Shown here: positions 8,043-17,686 of the stretch, piece by piece
Layout of the letters: the number at the start of each line of letters is the position of its first letter
How positions within the stretch are numbered: the first letter of the stretch is position 1
Source of the DNA: Flagellatimonas centrodinii
Lineage (GTDB): Bacteria; Pseudomonadota; Gammaproteobacteria; Nevskiales; Nevskiaceae
Direction of reading: 5' to 3'
Length of the DNA stretch: 64,000 bases
NCBI RefSeq assembly: GCF_016918765.2
Contig: NZ_CP092104.1
Coordinates: 1,178,001 to 1,242,000 of the forward strand
The notes under the pieces: model-generated
Seen by the model: the letters and a program-made list of their open reading frames with translations, nothing else
Databases searched by the model: none
What the model was told of the DNA's origin: nothing
Translations under genes and position numbers: made by a program

Positions 8043-8663
8043 TCAGGCGACGTCCTTCAGCAAGCCCTCCGCTCGCAATGCGGCCTGCACCGCTGGGCGG
8101 GCGGCGATGCGCTGCTGGTACTCCCCGATCACCGGCCAGCGGCCAAGCTCGAAGCCGATGAAAGCGCCCCAGCCATTGACCGTGAACAGGTAGGCGTCGG
8201 CGATCGTGAAGCGATCGCCGACCAGATAGGTGCGATCGCGCAGCTCGTCGGCCAGCCAGAGGTAGCGCCGCTCCAGCGCGGCTGTCGCAGCCTGGCGCTG
8301 CTCGGCGGTGCAAGCCGGGTTGAACAGCGGGCTGTACTGCTTGTGCAGTTCGGAGGAGATGAAGTTCAGCCAAGCCTGTAGCTGGTAGCGCTCGCGGCTG
8401 CCGACCGGCGGCGCCAATCGCAGTTCCGGATTCTGATCCGCGACGTACTGCAGAATCGCCGGCCCCTCGGTCAATACCGAGCCGTCGGCAAACTGCAGCG
8501 CCGGCACATAGCCCTTGGAATTGATCGAGAGATAGTCGCCGCCGGAGGCGGACCGGCGGCTGGCCAGGTCGACCTTCTCCAGTTCGAACGACAGGCCTGC
8601 CTCGCGCAGGGAGATGTGTGCCGCCAGCGAGCAAGCGCCGGGACTGTAATACAGCTTCAGCAT
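8043..8663 (-). CDS. Glutathione S-transferase (beta-class, BphK-like)
   Basis: 206 residues. The thioredoxin-like N-terminal domain opens with LYYSPGACSLAAHISL, the beta-class signature that includes the GSH-contacting cysteine. The helical C-terminal domain contains VGDRFTIADAYLF. Such enzymes recur in aromatic operons (bphK, phn clusters), where they dehalogenate, isomerise or protect against reactive intermediates. It lies between the dihydrodiol dehydrogenase (23 bp) and the FAH-family gene (15 bp), so the three are cotranscribed. Confidence 0.9.
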   Translation of the reverse strand: MLKLYYSPGACSLAAHISLREAGLSFELEKVDLASRRSASGGDYLSINSKGYVPALQFADGSVLTEGPAILQYVADQNPELRLAPPVGSRERYQLQAWLNFISSELHKQYSPLFNPACTAEQRQAATAALERRYLWLADELRDRTYLVGDRFTIADAYLFTVNGWGAFIGFELGRWPVIGEYQQRIAARPAVQAALRAEGLLKDVA

Positions 8664-8686
8664 GGGTTCTTCCCTATGTAATGGAG

Positions 8687-9502
8687 CTACAGGTTCTCGC
8701 CGCCGCAGACATTCATGATGCCGCGCACGCCGAAGCCGCCGTCGCTGTTGATGACGACACCGGTGATGGGCGCCGCGTTGTCGCGCGAGGCCAAAAGGAC
8801 GTAGGGTCCGCAGGTCTGTGCCGTCGTCGGCGCCATGCGCAATGGCGTGATGCCGACGATCATCTGGTCGAAGTCGTCGATCTGATTCAGCGCTTGCTGC
8901 GCGGTGCCGGTCGCGGCCAGGCCGCTCAGGTTGGTGCGCAGACCGCCGGGGGCGACGCCGTTGACGCGCACCTTCGGTGCCAGCTCGTGCGCCAGCTGCT
9001 TCACCAGGCCGACCAGCGCATGCTTGGACGCGGTGTAGATCGGGCCGCCGCCGCCGGCGTAGAAGCCGGAATTGGAGATCGTGAAGATGATGCTGCCCCG
9101 AGTCTTCAGCAGCTCCGGCAGCGCGGCCCGGGCACCGAGCAGGCCGCCCTTGACGTTGACCGCGAACAGTTCATCGAAGGCTGCGGAGATCTTCTCCGGC
9201 TCCAGCTGCGGCAGTGCCTGGAAGAAATCAAAGATGCCCGCGTTGGCGATAAAGGTGTCCAGCCGGCCAAAGCGCGCGGCGGTCCGTTCCACCACACGGG
9301 CATTGTCCGCCCAGGTGGTGACGTCGCCCATCACGACCTCGACCTGATCGCCGAACTCACGCCGCAATTCTTCGCCGCGCTCGGCGCTACGCTCCAGCAC
9401 GCCCACCCTTGCGCCTTCCTTGATGAAGCGCTCGACCAGGGCCCTGCCCAGGCCGGAACCGCCGCCGGTGACGATCGCCACATTGCCTTCAAGCCATCCC
9501 AT
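8687..9502 (-). CDS. cis-Dihydrodiol dehydrogenase (SDR)
   Basis: A short-chain dehydrogenase with TGGGSGLG for NAD, IANAG, and the catalytic Y-x3-K in IYTASKHALVG. The pattern GVAPGGLRTNLSGL and the length of about 271 residues resemble BphB/NahB enzymes, which rearomatise the cis-dihydrodiol made by a ring-hydroxylating dioxygenase to a catechol. It lies 30 bp after the oxygenase beta subunit, so substrate channelling from that enzyme is expected. ATG 9502 was chosen for its GGAG site and because the Rossmann motif then starts near residue 11; ATG 9517 would add five residues. Confidence 0.9.
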   Translation of the reverse strand: MGWLEGNVAIVTGGGSGLGRALVERFIKEGARVGVLERSAERGEELRREFGDQVEVVMGDVTTWADNARVVERTAARFGRLDTFIANAGIFDFFQALPQLEPEKISAAFDELFAVNVKGGLLGARAALPELLKTRGSIIFTISNSGFYAGGGGPIYTASKHALVGLVKQLAHELAPKVRVNGVAPGGLRTNLSGLAATGTAQQALNQIDDFDQMIVGITPLRMAPTTAQTCGPYVLLASRDNAAPITGVVINSDGGFGVRGIMNVCGGENL

Positions 9503-9532
9503 GTTCCGCTCCGCCATGTTGTTTCCCGCCCG

Positions 9533-10105
9533 TCAAAGGATCATCACCAGATTGCGCCCAGCCACCGAGCGCTCGTCGAAGTCGATACGTCGCTGCACCA
9601 ACCGCAGCGTGCCGAAGGGGCAGCGCCGCAGGACGTCCTCCCGGCAGTACACGAACTGGTCGATCTCGTAGGCGCGGCGCGTGCGGACCGCCAGGCAATT
9701 GCTGCGCGCCGCGAACTCGCCGTCCTTGCCGGTCTCGAACACCTCGATGTTCGTCACCAGACGCCGGTAGCGCTCTGGCGGATCGACGCGCCACTGCATG
9801 CCGCTGTGGAACTGGTCGACACGCGCCTTGAGAAAGTCATAGTCGTCGTCGTACATGAAGACTTCCGCCGGCTGTCCATAGCGTTTTTCCTTGCGGAAGC
9901 GCAGTTCCCTGCTCACCACCATGTAGCGGATCGTCGGATCTACGATCTGCTCCAGCCAGTCGGACAGGCGCTCGGTGTCGAGCAGCCGGGCCTCGCGGTA
10001 CAACAGCCGCTCGGCCTCGCGCCAGATCGCGTCCGGCGCGTACTGTTCCTGCGGCACAGATCCGGCAGGGTCCGGCTTCACCGCTACCGTTGCATCGTTT
10101 GCCAT
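9533..10105 (-). CDS. Ring-hydroxylating dioxygenase, beta subunit
   Basis: 190 residues of the NTF2-like small-subunit family: YAPDAIWREAERLLYREARLL-type opening, then DPTIRYMV and VYCREDVLRRC-like segments. The beta subunit has a structural role in the alpha3beta3 oxygenase. A GGAG site precedes ATG 10105, 17 bp after the alpha-subunit stop. The pairing with the alpha gene is fixed by order and spacing. Confidence 0.92.
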   Translation of the reverse strand: MANDATVAVKPDPAGSVPQEQYAPDAIWREAERLLYREARLLDTERLSDWLEQIVDPTIRYMVVSRELRFRKEKRYGQPAEVFMYDDDYDFLKARVDQFHSGMQWRVDPPERYRRLVTNIEVFETGKDGEFAARSNCLAVRTRRAYEIDQFVYCREDVLRRCPFGTLRLVQRRIDFDERSVAGRNLVMIL

Positions 10106-10121
10106 GTTCGGTCTCCGGGGA

Positions 10122-11486
10122 TCAGGCCGCTGCCGCGGCAGGGGTCGGCTCGGCTCCTGCCTCGATCAGCTGGCGCTTCCACTGCGAGTCGTTGGGATCC
10201 ATGTCCTGCCAGTCCTTCGCAGCCATCACTTCCTGGTAGAAGCGGAAGTAGCCACGGTAGGAGGTCTCGCCGATGGCCGACTCGCCGACCACGCCCGGCA
10301 GTTCCGGATCCTCGCGGTCGCCGCCGATGCCCATTTGCGCGTTCATGAAGCCTTGGCGCGTGACATAGCCACGTGACAGCTGGCTTTCCGATTCCATGTT
10401 GTCGTTGTCGTCCGCCTCCCAGTAGCCCGCCACGCCGAAGGTGCGATGCATGGAGTTGGCGATGCGCTGCTTGAGATCCGCCGGCATGTCCTTCTCCACG
10501 ATCGCCCAGGTGAAGCATTCGGTGCGATCGGGCCCATGCGGCTGCCAGACCTTGAACAGGTTGGATCCCCAGAGGTAGGTATTGTTGGGAAATACCGAGC
10601 CGTTGATGTGCGAACCGTAGTAGCGCGCGCGCAGGGCGCCCACCGCTTTCTCGATACCGGGACGCTTCTGGGCCTGCCAGGCCAGCAGGTCGGCGGCCAG
10701 CTTGCCGTCGTGGGCGCCGGGGGCGACGTCGTAGAGGATGCCCAAGCCGTGGCCGTAGCGCGTCGCCACCTGCAGGCCGGCGCCCTCCGGCGGCAGACCC
10801 GCGTTGCCGGCCATCGGCGCCAGCATGCCGCCACCAGCCTTCAGCGCCGCCGCGTGGGTCCAGCCGACATGGTAGGCATCGCCGACGAAGTTCTCGCTCG
10901 GCGCCTTCCAGTTGCAATGCACCATAGAGCGTCCGGGTGGGCCGATGAGTTCGACACCGCCGCTGGCTTCCATCCAAATGTCCAGGTACCAGCGCGACTC
11001 GCCGAGATAGTCCTCGAGACTCGGCGCGGCCTCGTCGAAACAGCCGTAGACGAAGCCATGATAGCTCTTGATCTTGGCGACCTCGCGCAGTCCGTGCGTG
11101 GATTTATCGAGGCGGCCCCTGTACAGCTCCTTCTCGAACGGCACCGACTGCAGTGAGCCGTCGCTGCCGTAGGACCAGCCGTGATAATTGCAGACGAAGC
11201 CGCGCGAATTTCCGGCTTCGACCGGGCACAGCCGCGCGCCGCGATGGCGGCAGACATTGAGGAAGGCCTTGATGCCCATGTCCTTCTGCCGCACGACGAT
11301 GACCTCGTCCTGGCCCATGCGCGCGGTGACGAAGTCGCCGGCATTGGGAATAGCGCTTTCGTGCGTCAGGAACAGCCAGCAGCGCGCAAAGATGCGCTCC
11401 ATTTCCTGTTCGTAGATGTCGCGGTCGTGATAGATGCGTGCGCTCTGCAGACCGCGCTGCACGTCCACCAGATTCTTGATGCTCAT
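10122..11486 (-). CDS. Ring-hydroxylating dioxygenase, alpha subunit (naphthalene-dioxygenase-like)
   Basis: Catalytic subunit that adds both atoms of O2 to an aromatic ring. It has 454 residues with a start at 11486 after GAGGAG. Rieske ligands are C79, H81, C99 and H102 (CRHRG ... CNYHGW). Mononuclear iron ligands are H206 and H211 ([10 protein letters not shown]), with a bridging D203 and the C-terminal acid in [11 protein letters not shown] (about 356-366). That last motif is close to the one holding D362 in naphthalene dioxygenase, so a bicyclic or larger substrate is likely. An upstream ATG at 11516 overlaps the isomerase gene. Electrons probably come from the ferredoxin at 4125 and a reductase at 6072 or 1-776. 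Confidence 0.95.
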   Translation of the reverse strand: MSIKNLVDVQRGLQSARIYHDRDIYEQEMERIFARCWLFLTHESAIPNAGDFVTARMGQDEVIVVRQKDMGIKAFLNVCRHRGARLCPVEAGNSRGFVCNYHGWSYGSDGSLQSVPFEKELYRGRLDKSTHGLREVAKIKSYHGFVYGCFDEAAPSLEDYLGESRWYLDIWMEASGGVELIGPPGRSMVHCNWKAPSENFVGDAYHVGWTHAAALKAGGGMLAPMAGNAGLPPEGAGLQVATRYGHGLGILYDVAPGAHDGKLAADLLAWQAQKRPGIEKAVGALRARYYGSHINGSVFPNNTYLWGSNLFKVWQPHGPDRTECFTWAIVEKDMPADLKQRIANSMHRTFGVAGYWEADDNDNMESESQLSRGYVTRQGFMNAQMGIGGDREDPELPGVVGESAIGETSYRGYFRFYQEVMAAKDWQDMDPNDSQWKRQLIEAGAEPTPAAAAA

Positions 11487-11499
11487 GATGTCTGTCTCC

Positions 11500-12117
11500 T
11501 CAAGCTGTTTGCTCATGACGCTGCCGGGCCTTCCCGGTCAGGAACGCTTCCAGAAAATCGAGGCGGTCATTGCCCCACCACATGTCGTCGCCGATCATCA
11601 TCGTCGGCGTACCGAATACACCCCGCTCCTGCGCGCCGCGGTTGCTCGCGTCGTAGCGCGCCTGCCCTTCGGGTGAGTAGACGAAGTCGAGCACTTCGCC
11701 GGCATCCCAGCCAAGCGCCAGCGCCAGCGTGCGCAGCAGGGCGGGATCGCTCATGTCGCTGCCCTCGCCCCAGACGGCGTGCCAGGCATGGCGCACGAAG
11801 ACTTCGGCCGCGTCGCGGTCGATCGCGAAGAACACCGCCTTGTTGAGCAGGGTCGAGTCCAGCGAAGGCGGAAAAATCAGCGGCACGCCATAGCGCTGCG
11901 CCCAGCGATCGAGATCTGTCTTCAGGTAGCGCAACTTGACCGGGATCTTGACGTTGGGCGGGCCGCTATTGCCGGCGGCGCGCTTGGCGGCAGGCAGGTC
12001 GATCGGCCAGTACCGCAGCGTGTAGCCGTAGCGACCCGCCAGCCCGGGCAGCCGCTGATGCGCCAGATAGGCGAACGGGCTCATCAGGTCGAAGTAGAAG
12101 TCGAGCTGGCGGATCAC
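11500..12117 (-). CDS. 2-Hydroxychromene-2-carboxylate isomerase-like (DsbA/GST-kappa fold)
   Basis: About 205 residues from a GTG at 12117 ([11 protein letters not shown]), with GAGG upstream. The frame is open back to 12156, but that start would overlap the preceding gene. The opening [17 protein letters not shown] holds the serine of GST-kappa-like isomerases in place of a CxxC, and [17 protein letters not shown] closes the fold. In naphthalene breakdown NahD interconverts 2-hydroxychromene-2-carboxylate and the trans-o-hydroxybenzylidenepyruvate used by NahE. The operon also has a NahE-like aldolase, which supports that role. Confidence 0.88.
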   Translation of the reverse strand: MIRQLDFYFDLMSPFAYLAHQRLPGLAGRYGYTLRYWPIDLPAAKRAAGNSGPPNVKIPVKLRYLKTDLDRWAQRYGVPLIFPPSLDSTLLNKAVFFAIDRDAAEVFVRHAWHAVWGEGSDMSDPALLRTLALALGWDAGEVLDFVYSPEGQARYDASNRGAQERGVFGTPTMMIGDDMWWGNDRLDFLEAFLTGKARQRHEQTA

Positions 12118-12127
12118 GGCAGCAGCC

Positions 12128-12955
12128 TCAGGCGGCCTTGAGCTCGGCGAAACCAATGCCGGTGATCCACTGCGGCACCGGCTCGTAGAGCATCAGTTCA
12201 GCGCGCACGCGCCCGAGGATCGACATCGCGCAGATCCAGTTGCGGATCTCCAGCGCGCCGTTGCCACCTTCGCGCAGGATCTCTTCGTCGCCGAGCGCGA
12301 TCATCGCTTCGATATCGCCGCGGCCGGCCATGTCGAGCACGCGGCGGTCGAACACTTCGTTGACCCGGCCCATTTCGGCGCTGCCGACCCAGTGGCTGAT
12401 GCCGCCAGTGCCGAAAACGACGACGCGTTCGGAGCCGGACCAGTTGGCGATCGCGCGGCCGATGCTCTGGCCGATCTGCTGCGCGCGCCGGCCCTGTACC
12501 ACCGGCATCACGCCGCAATTGAGATAGACCGGGATCGTCCGCAGTTTCGGATTCGACTTGACGCAGTAGTGGTGCGGCACGGCGACGCCGTGGTCCACCG
12601 TCAGCGCCTTGGCGAACGACCAGTCGATGCCGTCGTCGTAGCCGCCGAACATGATGTGCTTCGCCAGCGGCTCGTTGTTCTCTATCACTCCGGTGTCGAA
12701 GCCGAGCCATTTCTCCGCCGGCCCCTCGACGTCGCCGATGCCGATCAGGCAGCGCGGGATGCAATGCGGGCCGAACAGCGCGTAATGGTCGTCGCCGATG
12801 ATGATCGCGGTATCGGCGTCGAGTTCGTCGACGCGACGCGCGATCCGCTCGAAGGCACCCAGCACCTTGTCGCGCTGCACCGGATCGGCGGCGTCGGTGA
12901 TGCTGGGAATCAGGGGGTCATGCGGCATCAGGAAGCCGCCTACGATCGTTGCCAT
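12128..12955 (-). CDS. Class III extradiol dioxygenase, LigB-type catalytic subunit
   Basis: 275 residues with AGGAG before ATG 12955. LigB-fold residues are H12 (FLMPHDPLIP), H57 (GDDHYALF), the catalytic histidine in GGISHWVG, and the glutamate in GALEIRNWI. These match the Fe(II) ligands and acid/base of protocatechuate 4,5-dioxygenase. The enzyme opens a catechol next to the hydroxyls. A small LigA-like gene lies just upstream, as in ligAB. Naphthalene pathways usually use a class I vicinal-chelate enzyme (NahC) at this step, so a LigB enzyme here is a notable substitution. Confidence 0.9.
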   Translation of the reverse strand: MATIVGGFLMPHDPLIPSITDAADPVQRDKVLGAFERIARRVDELDADTAIIIGDDHYALFGPHCIPRCLIGIGDVEGPAEKWLGFDTGVIENNEPLAKHIMFGGYDDGIDWSFAKALTVDHGVAVPHHYCVKSNPKLRTIPVYLNCGVMPVVQGRRAQQIGQSIGRAIANWSGSERVVVFGTGGISHWVGSAEMGRVNEVFDRRVLDMAGRGDIEAMIALGDEEILREGGNGALEIRNWICAMSILGRVRAELMLYEPVPQWITGIGFAELKAA

Positions 12956-12978
12956 GTCTATCTCCTTGGTGGCTGTAC

Positions 12979-13239
12979 TCAAGCCGGACGGTGCATGCTC
13001 TGCATGTACTCGCCCATCGAATCCGGCCCGCGCACGGCGAGGAAAGCCATCATCAAGAGCAGCGTGCTGGTATCGCGTCGCGCCATCGCGCCGACATCGA
13101 GCTCGGCGAGGATCGTCCGTTCCGCGTCGTCGAGGCGGAAGGCGGCGGCATAGGCCTGCGGATCGGCGCGGTAGCGCTCGGTGTCCGCCGGGCTCGTGCC
13201 GATCTGCCACAGGGCTTTTTCCAGTGCATTGGTACTCAT
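12979..13239 (-). CDS. LigA-like small subunit of extradiol dioxygenase
   Basis: 86 residues, all helical in appearance (LEKALWQIGTSPADTERYRA, then RLDDAERTILAELDVGAM). It matches the LigA domain, which lids the active site of LigB-type dioxygenases, as in protocatechuate 4,5-dioxygenase alpha. ATG 13239 begins one base after the stop of the aldolase gene, and LigB follows 23 bp later. The frame upstream of 13239 is only an overlap with the aldolase and is not coding. At this length it is a single LigA domain with no fusion. Confidence 0.85.
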   Translation of the reverse strand: MSTNALEKALWQIGTSPADTERYRADPQAYAAAFRLDDAERTILAELDVGAMARRDTSTLLLMMAFLAVRGPDSMGEYMQSMHRPA

Positions 13240-13240
13240 G

Positions 13241-14233
13241 TCAGGCTTCCTTGGTGTCATATTCGCGGTGCAGCTGTGCCCAACGCCGGCCGGACTCGCG
13301 GGCGCCTTCGAGATAAGCCTCCGGCACCAGCGTGTACGGCGGCCGGGCCGGGCCCGCGCGCATCCAGCCGGCGGCGTCCATGCGCGCCTTCTCCAGGCCG
13401 ATGTTGTAGAGCGAGAACTCCTTGAACGAGCCTTGCGGGAACAGGGTCTGGTAGGTGCGGCCGATGGCGCCGGTGAGCGCCTGCGCCTGGGCCCAGTCGC
13501 CGGATTTCTTCGCCCGTTCCACTTCGTCGCGCAGCCGCAGCACTGGCGCCGGGCCGCAGACTGCGCCGCTGGTCCAGAACGCGGTGCAGGCCTCCGGCGC
13601 GATACGTGCGGCGGCGTAGTAGTCGGCGTCAATCGGCAGGAAGCGGATGCGCCCTTTGGTCAGGTTCAGATCCGCCATCAGCGCGCCGATGCCCAGGTAC
13701 TTCGCGGTGATGACCTGCGGAATCTCCGCAACCTGCGCCCAGAACGGCCGCGGAAAATCGAACTTGAAGGCCTCCGGGTTGGCATAAATGCAGATCGCCG
13801 TGTCCGGGCATGCCTCGGCGACGTCGCGATAGAACTGCACCGCGGTCGGCACGTCGGGCGCGCACCACATCGGCGGTCCGAGCATGACGCCGTCAATGCC
13901 GATGTCGCGCGCCTCGCGCGTCTGGCGGATGGTCTCGCGCGTACCCAGGCTGCTGGTGCCGCCGAACAAAGGCACGCGGCCGCGCACGGTCTCGACCAGC
14001 ATCCCCAGGTAGGCGCGCTTCTCCTCCCAGGTCAGCGTCGCGCACTCGCCCAGGGAGCCCAGGGTCACGATTGCATCGACCCCTGCGGCGATCAGCTTCT
14101 CGGCCGTTCGCGCGGTTTCGTCGAGGTCAACGGTGTCCTGGACGCGCCAGTCGCCGGCGTCCGGGGTCGCGGGTGTGGGCATGATCGCCCAACACCCACG
14201 AACCTCATCGACAGTGAGCAGCTGCCTGCCCAT
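13241..14233 (-). CDS. trans-o-Hydroxybenzylidenepyruvate hydratase-aldolase-like (NahE type)
   Basis: 330 residues of the DapA/NanA class I aldolase superfamily. The opening [16 protein letters not shown] closely matches NahE/PhdG enzymes and not DapA. The barrel shows [16 protein letters not shown], the tyrosine in [10 protein letters not shown], and the Schiff-base lysine in ITAKYLGIG. The enzyme hydrates an aromatic ylidene-pyruvate and splits it to an aromatic aldehyde and pyruvate. The start overlaps the DUF1329 stop (TGATG), and LigA follows after one base. The aldehyde dehydrogenase at 4481 would take the product. Confidence 0.92.
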   Translation of the reverse strand: MGRQLLTVDEVRGCWAIMPTPATPDAGDWRVQDTVDLDETARTAEKLIAAGVDAIVTLGSLGECATLTWEEKRAYLGMLVETVRGRVPLFGGTSSLGTRETIRQTREARDIGIDGVMLGPPMWCAPDVPTAVQFYRDVAEACPDTAICIYANPEAFKFDFPRPFWAQVAEIPQVITAKYLGIGALMADLNLTKGRIRFLPIDADYYAAARIAPEACTAFWTSGAVCGPAPVLRLRDEVERAKKSGDWAQAQALTGAIGRTYQTLFPQGSFKEFSLYNIGLEKARMDAAGWMRAGPARPPYTLVPEAYLEGARESGRRWAQLHREYDTKEA

Positions 14234-15546
14234 CAGGCGCCGCCGCTGCGCATGAACTGCGGGTTGAACATGCGCACGGGACTCTTGCTGCCGTCAATCT
14301 CGGTACGGAACTGCCCGGTGGTGCAGCGCTGGTTCTGCACGTCGAACATGCCGAAGCTGTCGTAGATCGCCGCAAACTTGCCCTTGTTGCTCGGCAGGTG
14401 GTGCTCGGTCGAGGTGTGGCCGATGGTCCAGGACTTCCACAACTTGTCGGCGCGGTCGTAGATCAGCGTGCGCGGCGCGACGAAAGTCTGGGAGTCGAGG
14501 TACATCACGCGGCGACCAACCGGCGAGGATTTATCAACCGGCGTCATCTCCAGTTCGTGCACCTGCCGCAGCTGCCAGGTGACGTCGGGGAAGCACTCGC
14601 CCTTTCCGGCCATTGCAACGAACTTGTAGCCGTCCGGCTGCTTGTACTCATCCGAGAGCTTCTGCTCGTTGTGGCGGTACAGCGGCATCAGCAGGGTCTT
14701 GGTTCCCTTGAACTTCCAGTTCATCTCGGCCACGCGGCCGAAGTAGCCCTCGAAGTCCTGGATCATCAGGTCGGAGCCGAGGAAGGCATCCGTGGTCTGG
14801 CTGGTCTCCAGGCGACGCACGCGGCGCTGGAAGCCCAGATACAGGTAGCCGTCGCTGGCCTTCTGATCCTGGTCGGGGAGCAGAATCATCAGCTGCGTGT
14901 CCTGTACGTCCTGCGGGCTGAAGGCCTTGCCGTAGATGCCGCGGAAGTAGTCGTTGGGGTTGGGCGAGACCGCCGGGATCGGCTCTTCGGCGACGCGGTG
15001 CTGGAAGTTCAGAAAGTTGAACTGAAATTCGACCGTGCGATCCACCTTTCCGGTGGCGGCGTTGCGGTACTTCCAGTAGAACGGCTTGATCTGGACGTTG
15101 TCGCCAGCCGAGAAGGTGTGACGGAAATTGAACGCCAGCTTGCGGCCGGCGTCGGCATCGCTGCTCGACGGCAGCTTCGGAAACGGTCGGCCGGCGATGT
15201 AGCCTTCGAGGTTGCCATCGACGATCTTGACCTTGCCTATGTTCTGCCGTGTCGCCTCCACGTACTTCGGATGCACTTCGAAGGAATCGGTGGGGCCAAC
15301 CTTGATTGACGGCTGCACACCTTTCTTCAGCAGGTCATAGGTGACCGGGTCCAGCACCGCCTTGAACTGGTCGGCGTTGTTCTTGTCGATCAGGACACCG
15401 ACGTTAACGCCCGCCGCCGTCGGCGCGCCGGCCTTGTAGGGGTAGAAGGCCTGGTTGATGACGTCGTCGGCGCTTTGCGCCAGCGCCGGAGCGGTGAACA
15501 GCGTGCCAGCGAGCATCGCCAATACGGATCGGGTGATTCTCTTCAT
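14233..15546 (-). CDS. DUF1329 outer-membrane-associated protein
   Basis: 437 residues with a cleavable signal peptide ([20 protein letters not shown], cut near ALAQS). The mature part matches DUF1329, a LolA/LolB-like fold found beside DUF1302 proteins in operons for steroids, PAHs and other hydrophobic substrates. It probably binds or moves a lipophilic compound in the periplasm. AGAGGA precedes ATG 15546; the frame further upstream lies over the DUF1302 gene. The DUF1302 gene ends 37 bp before it. Confidence 0.88.
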   Translation of the reverse strand: MKRITRSVLAMLAGTLFTAPALAQSADDVINQAFYPYKAGAPTAAGVNVGVLIDKNNADQFKAVLDPVTYDLLKKGVQPSIKVGPTDSFEVHPKYVEATRQNIGKVKIVDGNLEGYIAGRPFPKLPSSSDADAGRKLAFNFRHTFSAGDNVQIKPFYWKYRNAATGKVDRTVEFQFNFLNFQHRVAEEPIPAVSPNPNDYFRGIYGKAFSPQDVQDTQLMILLPDQDQKASDGYLYLGFQRRVRRLETSQTTDAFLGSDLMIQDFEGYFGRVAEMNWKFKGTKTLLMPLYRHNEQKLSDEYKQPDGYKFVAMAGKGECFPDVTWQLRQVHELEMTPVDKSSPVGRRVMYLDSQTFVAPRTLIYDRADKLWKSWTIGHTSTEHHLPSNKGKFAAIYDSFGMFDVQNQRCTTGQFRTEIDGSKSPVRMFNPQFMRSGGA

Positions 15547-15583
15547 CTTGGATTCCTCTCGGGGGTTTCTGCGTAGGGCCGGA

Positions 15584-17659
15584 TCAGAAGAACTGGTAGC
15601 CCAGGGTGATAAAGACCTCGTCTTCCTTGTCCGAGGAGCCCAGGGGGCCCTGGCGGAATCGGCCCAGCGGTTCAAAGCCGGTGAGACCGATGGGGCCGGC
15701 CTCCAGCAAGGGGCCGCCGGACGAGGCGTAGGCGGTAAACGGCGGATAGGGGTTGCAGTCACGGCAGTCGTTGAACTTCTGCGCACCGTCGCCGAACTTG
15801 ACGTTGGCACCGATTGAAACCTTGAAGTTCTGCGACAGCAGGTAATCCACCGAAGGCTGCATCGCGTAGGCCCCGGCCTTCCAGTCGCGCGCCATCACGA
15901 ATTTCGGCTGCAGGCGGTCCTGCAGGTACCAGGTCTGTATGAAGAGCGTGGCGATCCAGTTGTCCTTCCAGTCTGGCATGCCCACCTGCCCCAGTTGACG
16001 CTGCTCCAACTCGTGGTCGAGCAGGTGCTGGCCAAAAATCTGCAGCGAGAATAGGAAGGTGCGGTTGGCGTTCAGGAACGGAATGAAGGTCAGGCGATCC
16101 AGACCGACGACGTAGCGCGCAACGCGCGACTCGCTATACAGGCTCGGCCGCAGGGTGTTGGGAAACTGCTCGCCCCAGGTCATCGCCGCCTCGATGCGCG
16201 CCACCGTCTTGATTGGCGCGATCGCAAAGTCCAGTGAGCCACCCAGCATCTTGACGCGCGGGAAAGCGATGTCGAAAGCGATCAGGTACGGCACTTGGCG
16301 CGGCTCGGTGTTGTACTGGCCCACCCCCGGCAGCAGTTCCGGCAGCTCAAGGTCCACCGGCAATAGCAGGTTGGCGAAGGGGCTAATCGCTGGCGGGCCC
16401 TCGGAGCCGCCATGCAGACTGGGCAGCTGCGAGCGATACAGCAGGCCGTTGAGCGAGAAGCTGACGTCGCCCAGCACGCCCTCGAACTTGGTACCGATCT
16501 GGGTGTTCGACAGCGTCCAGTTCGGCAGCTTGGCCTCGCGGATACCGACTTGGTTGGGGCCGAAGTCCGTCGTCATGGCCCTGCCCGGCTCCCCGAGGAT
16601 TGGCGGCACCAGCGCAAAGTTGGACACCGTTCCGCCGTTGTCCCACAGGTTCTTCATGCCGCGGAAGAAGCAGCCGGCATCCAGGATGACGTTGGCGGTG
16701 CCGCATTGGCCCAGGCTGTTCGGGCGGAACTTATCGAAGTTCCATACCACCTGCCAGTTGAGGTCCTGCAGGGCCGCCACCGGGCCCATGCGATACTCTG
16801 CCGTGGCGATCCACATCGGGATGCGGATGTCCTGCAACTCGTCGTAAATATTGTTGCGGGAGAAGTCGACCGGGTTGATCACATCGAGCACGCGAAACAG
16901 ATCGGTGCGGCCCCAGATCACCTGCTGCTTGCCGACACGGAAGAACAATTCCTGCTCGTTATCGCTGAACGGCGAGAAGAACATCAGCGAAGTATCGAAA
17001 TAGACCTCGCGCATCCAGTCGAGACGCTCGGGCTCCGCGAACTCGGGGAAGCGCAGATCGTCTTCGTCATAGTCCATGTAGCCATTGAGGCAGCCACGCG
17101 GATCGACATTGCACGGTCGTACCGGAACGCCGAAGGCGACGCCGCCGTTGGGTCGGTGCAAAGGCTCTCCCAGTACAATCATGCCGTCGTTGGGATTGCG
17201 AGCCAGGTTGAAGCCGAACTGTCCCAGCCCCACGCCCGGCACCCCATTGAACACGCCGTATCCGAGGTTGTTGCCGCCAAAGGCGCCCTGCCCATGCGGC
17301 ACACAACCCGCCGGGATCAGGCCCGAAGTGTCCTCGAGACAGATCGAGCCGCCAGCATCCTTGCCATACTGATCGGAGTTGAGATCGTAGACCGCGTCGT
17401 AGGTACCCCGCAGCTTGAAGGTAAACGAGTTGCCGATGAATGAACCGAAGTCATCGAACTCGCGGTTCCCCTCGAGCCTGACGGTGTTGCGCAGCTTCGA
17501 CAGTCCCACGTCCTTGCGGTAGCGGGTGTCGTTCTCGAGGAAGCCATTGATGCGCCACTCTCCGGCCTGTCCCGCCTGCGCCACCGGACTGTGCAAGGCC
17601 ATATGCCATGTGCAAAATCCAATCGCCAAGTATCCCAATGCCTTTATAGTAAAGTTCAT
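15584..17659 (-). CDS. DUF1302 outer-membrane protein
   Basis: 691 residues. A hydrophobic leader (about 1-30) is followed by alternating polar and aromatic strands, and the chain ends in LGYQFF, the C-terminal phenylalanine typical of outer-membrane beta-barrels. The segment EWRINGFLENDTRYRK and the repeated D/N-rich turns are typical of DUF1302. AGGAGGAG precedes ATG 17659. It is paired with DUF1329 and an RND transporter, as in many hydrophobic-substrate loci. It is probably a porin or uptake channel; its direct role is unproven. Confidence 0.88.
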   Translation of the reverse strand: MNFTIKALGYLAIGFCTWHMALHSPVAQAGQAGEWRINGFLENDTRYRKDVGLSKLRNTVRLEGNREFDDFGSFIGNSFTFKLRGTYDAVYDLNSDQYGKDAGGSICLEDTSGLIPAGCVPHGQGAFGGNNLGYGVFNGVPGVGLGQFGFNLARNPNDGMIVLGEPLHRPNGGVAFGVPVRPCNVDPRGCLNGYMDYDEDDLRFPEFAEPERLDWMREVYFDTSLMFFSPFSDNEQELFFRVGKQQVIWGRTDLFRVLDVINPVDFSRNNIYDELQDIRIPMWIATAEYRMGPVAALQDLNWQVVWNFDKFRPNSLGQCGTANVILDAGCFFRGMKNLWDNGGTVSNFALVPPILGEPGRAMTTDFGPNQVGIREAKLPNWTLSNTQIGTKFEGVLGDVSFSLNGLLYRSQLPSLHGGSEGPPAISPFANLLLPVDLELPELLPGVGQYNTEPRQVPYLIAFDIAFPRVKMLGGSLDFAIAPIKTVARIEAAMTWGEQFPNTLRPSLYSESRVARYVVGLDRLTFIPFLNANRTFLFSLQIFGQHLLDHELEQRQLGQVGMPDWKDNWIATLFIQTWYLQDRLQPKFVMARDWKAGAYAMQPSVDYLLSQNFKVSIGANVKFGDGAQKFNDCRDCNPYPPFTAYASSGGPLLEAGPIGLTGFEPLGRFRQGPLGSSDKEDEVFITLGYQFF

Positions 17660-17686
17660 TGCGCTCTCCTCCTTTTTTTGTCTTAG

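Noticed and set aside
8618-10348. A 576-residue open frame on the plus strand over the SDR and dioxygenase genes
   Set aside because: Antisense to three well-supported genes and lacking any recognisable domain.
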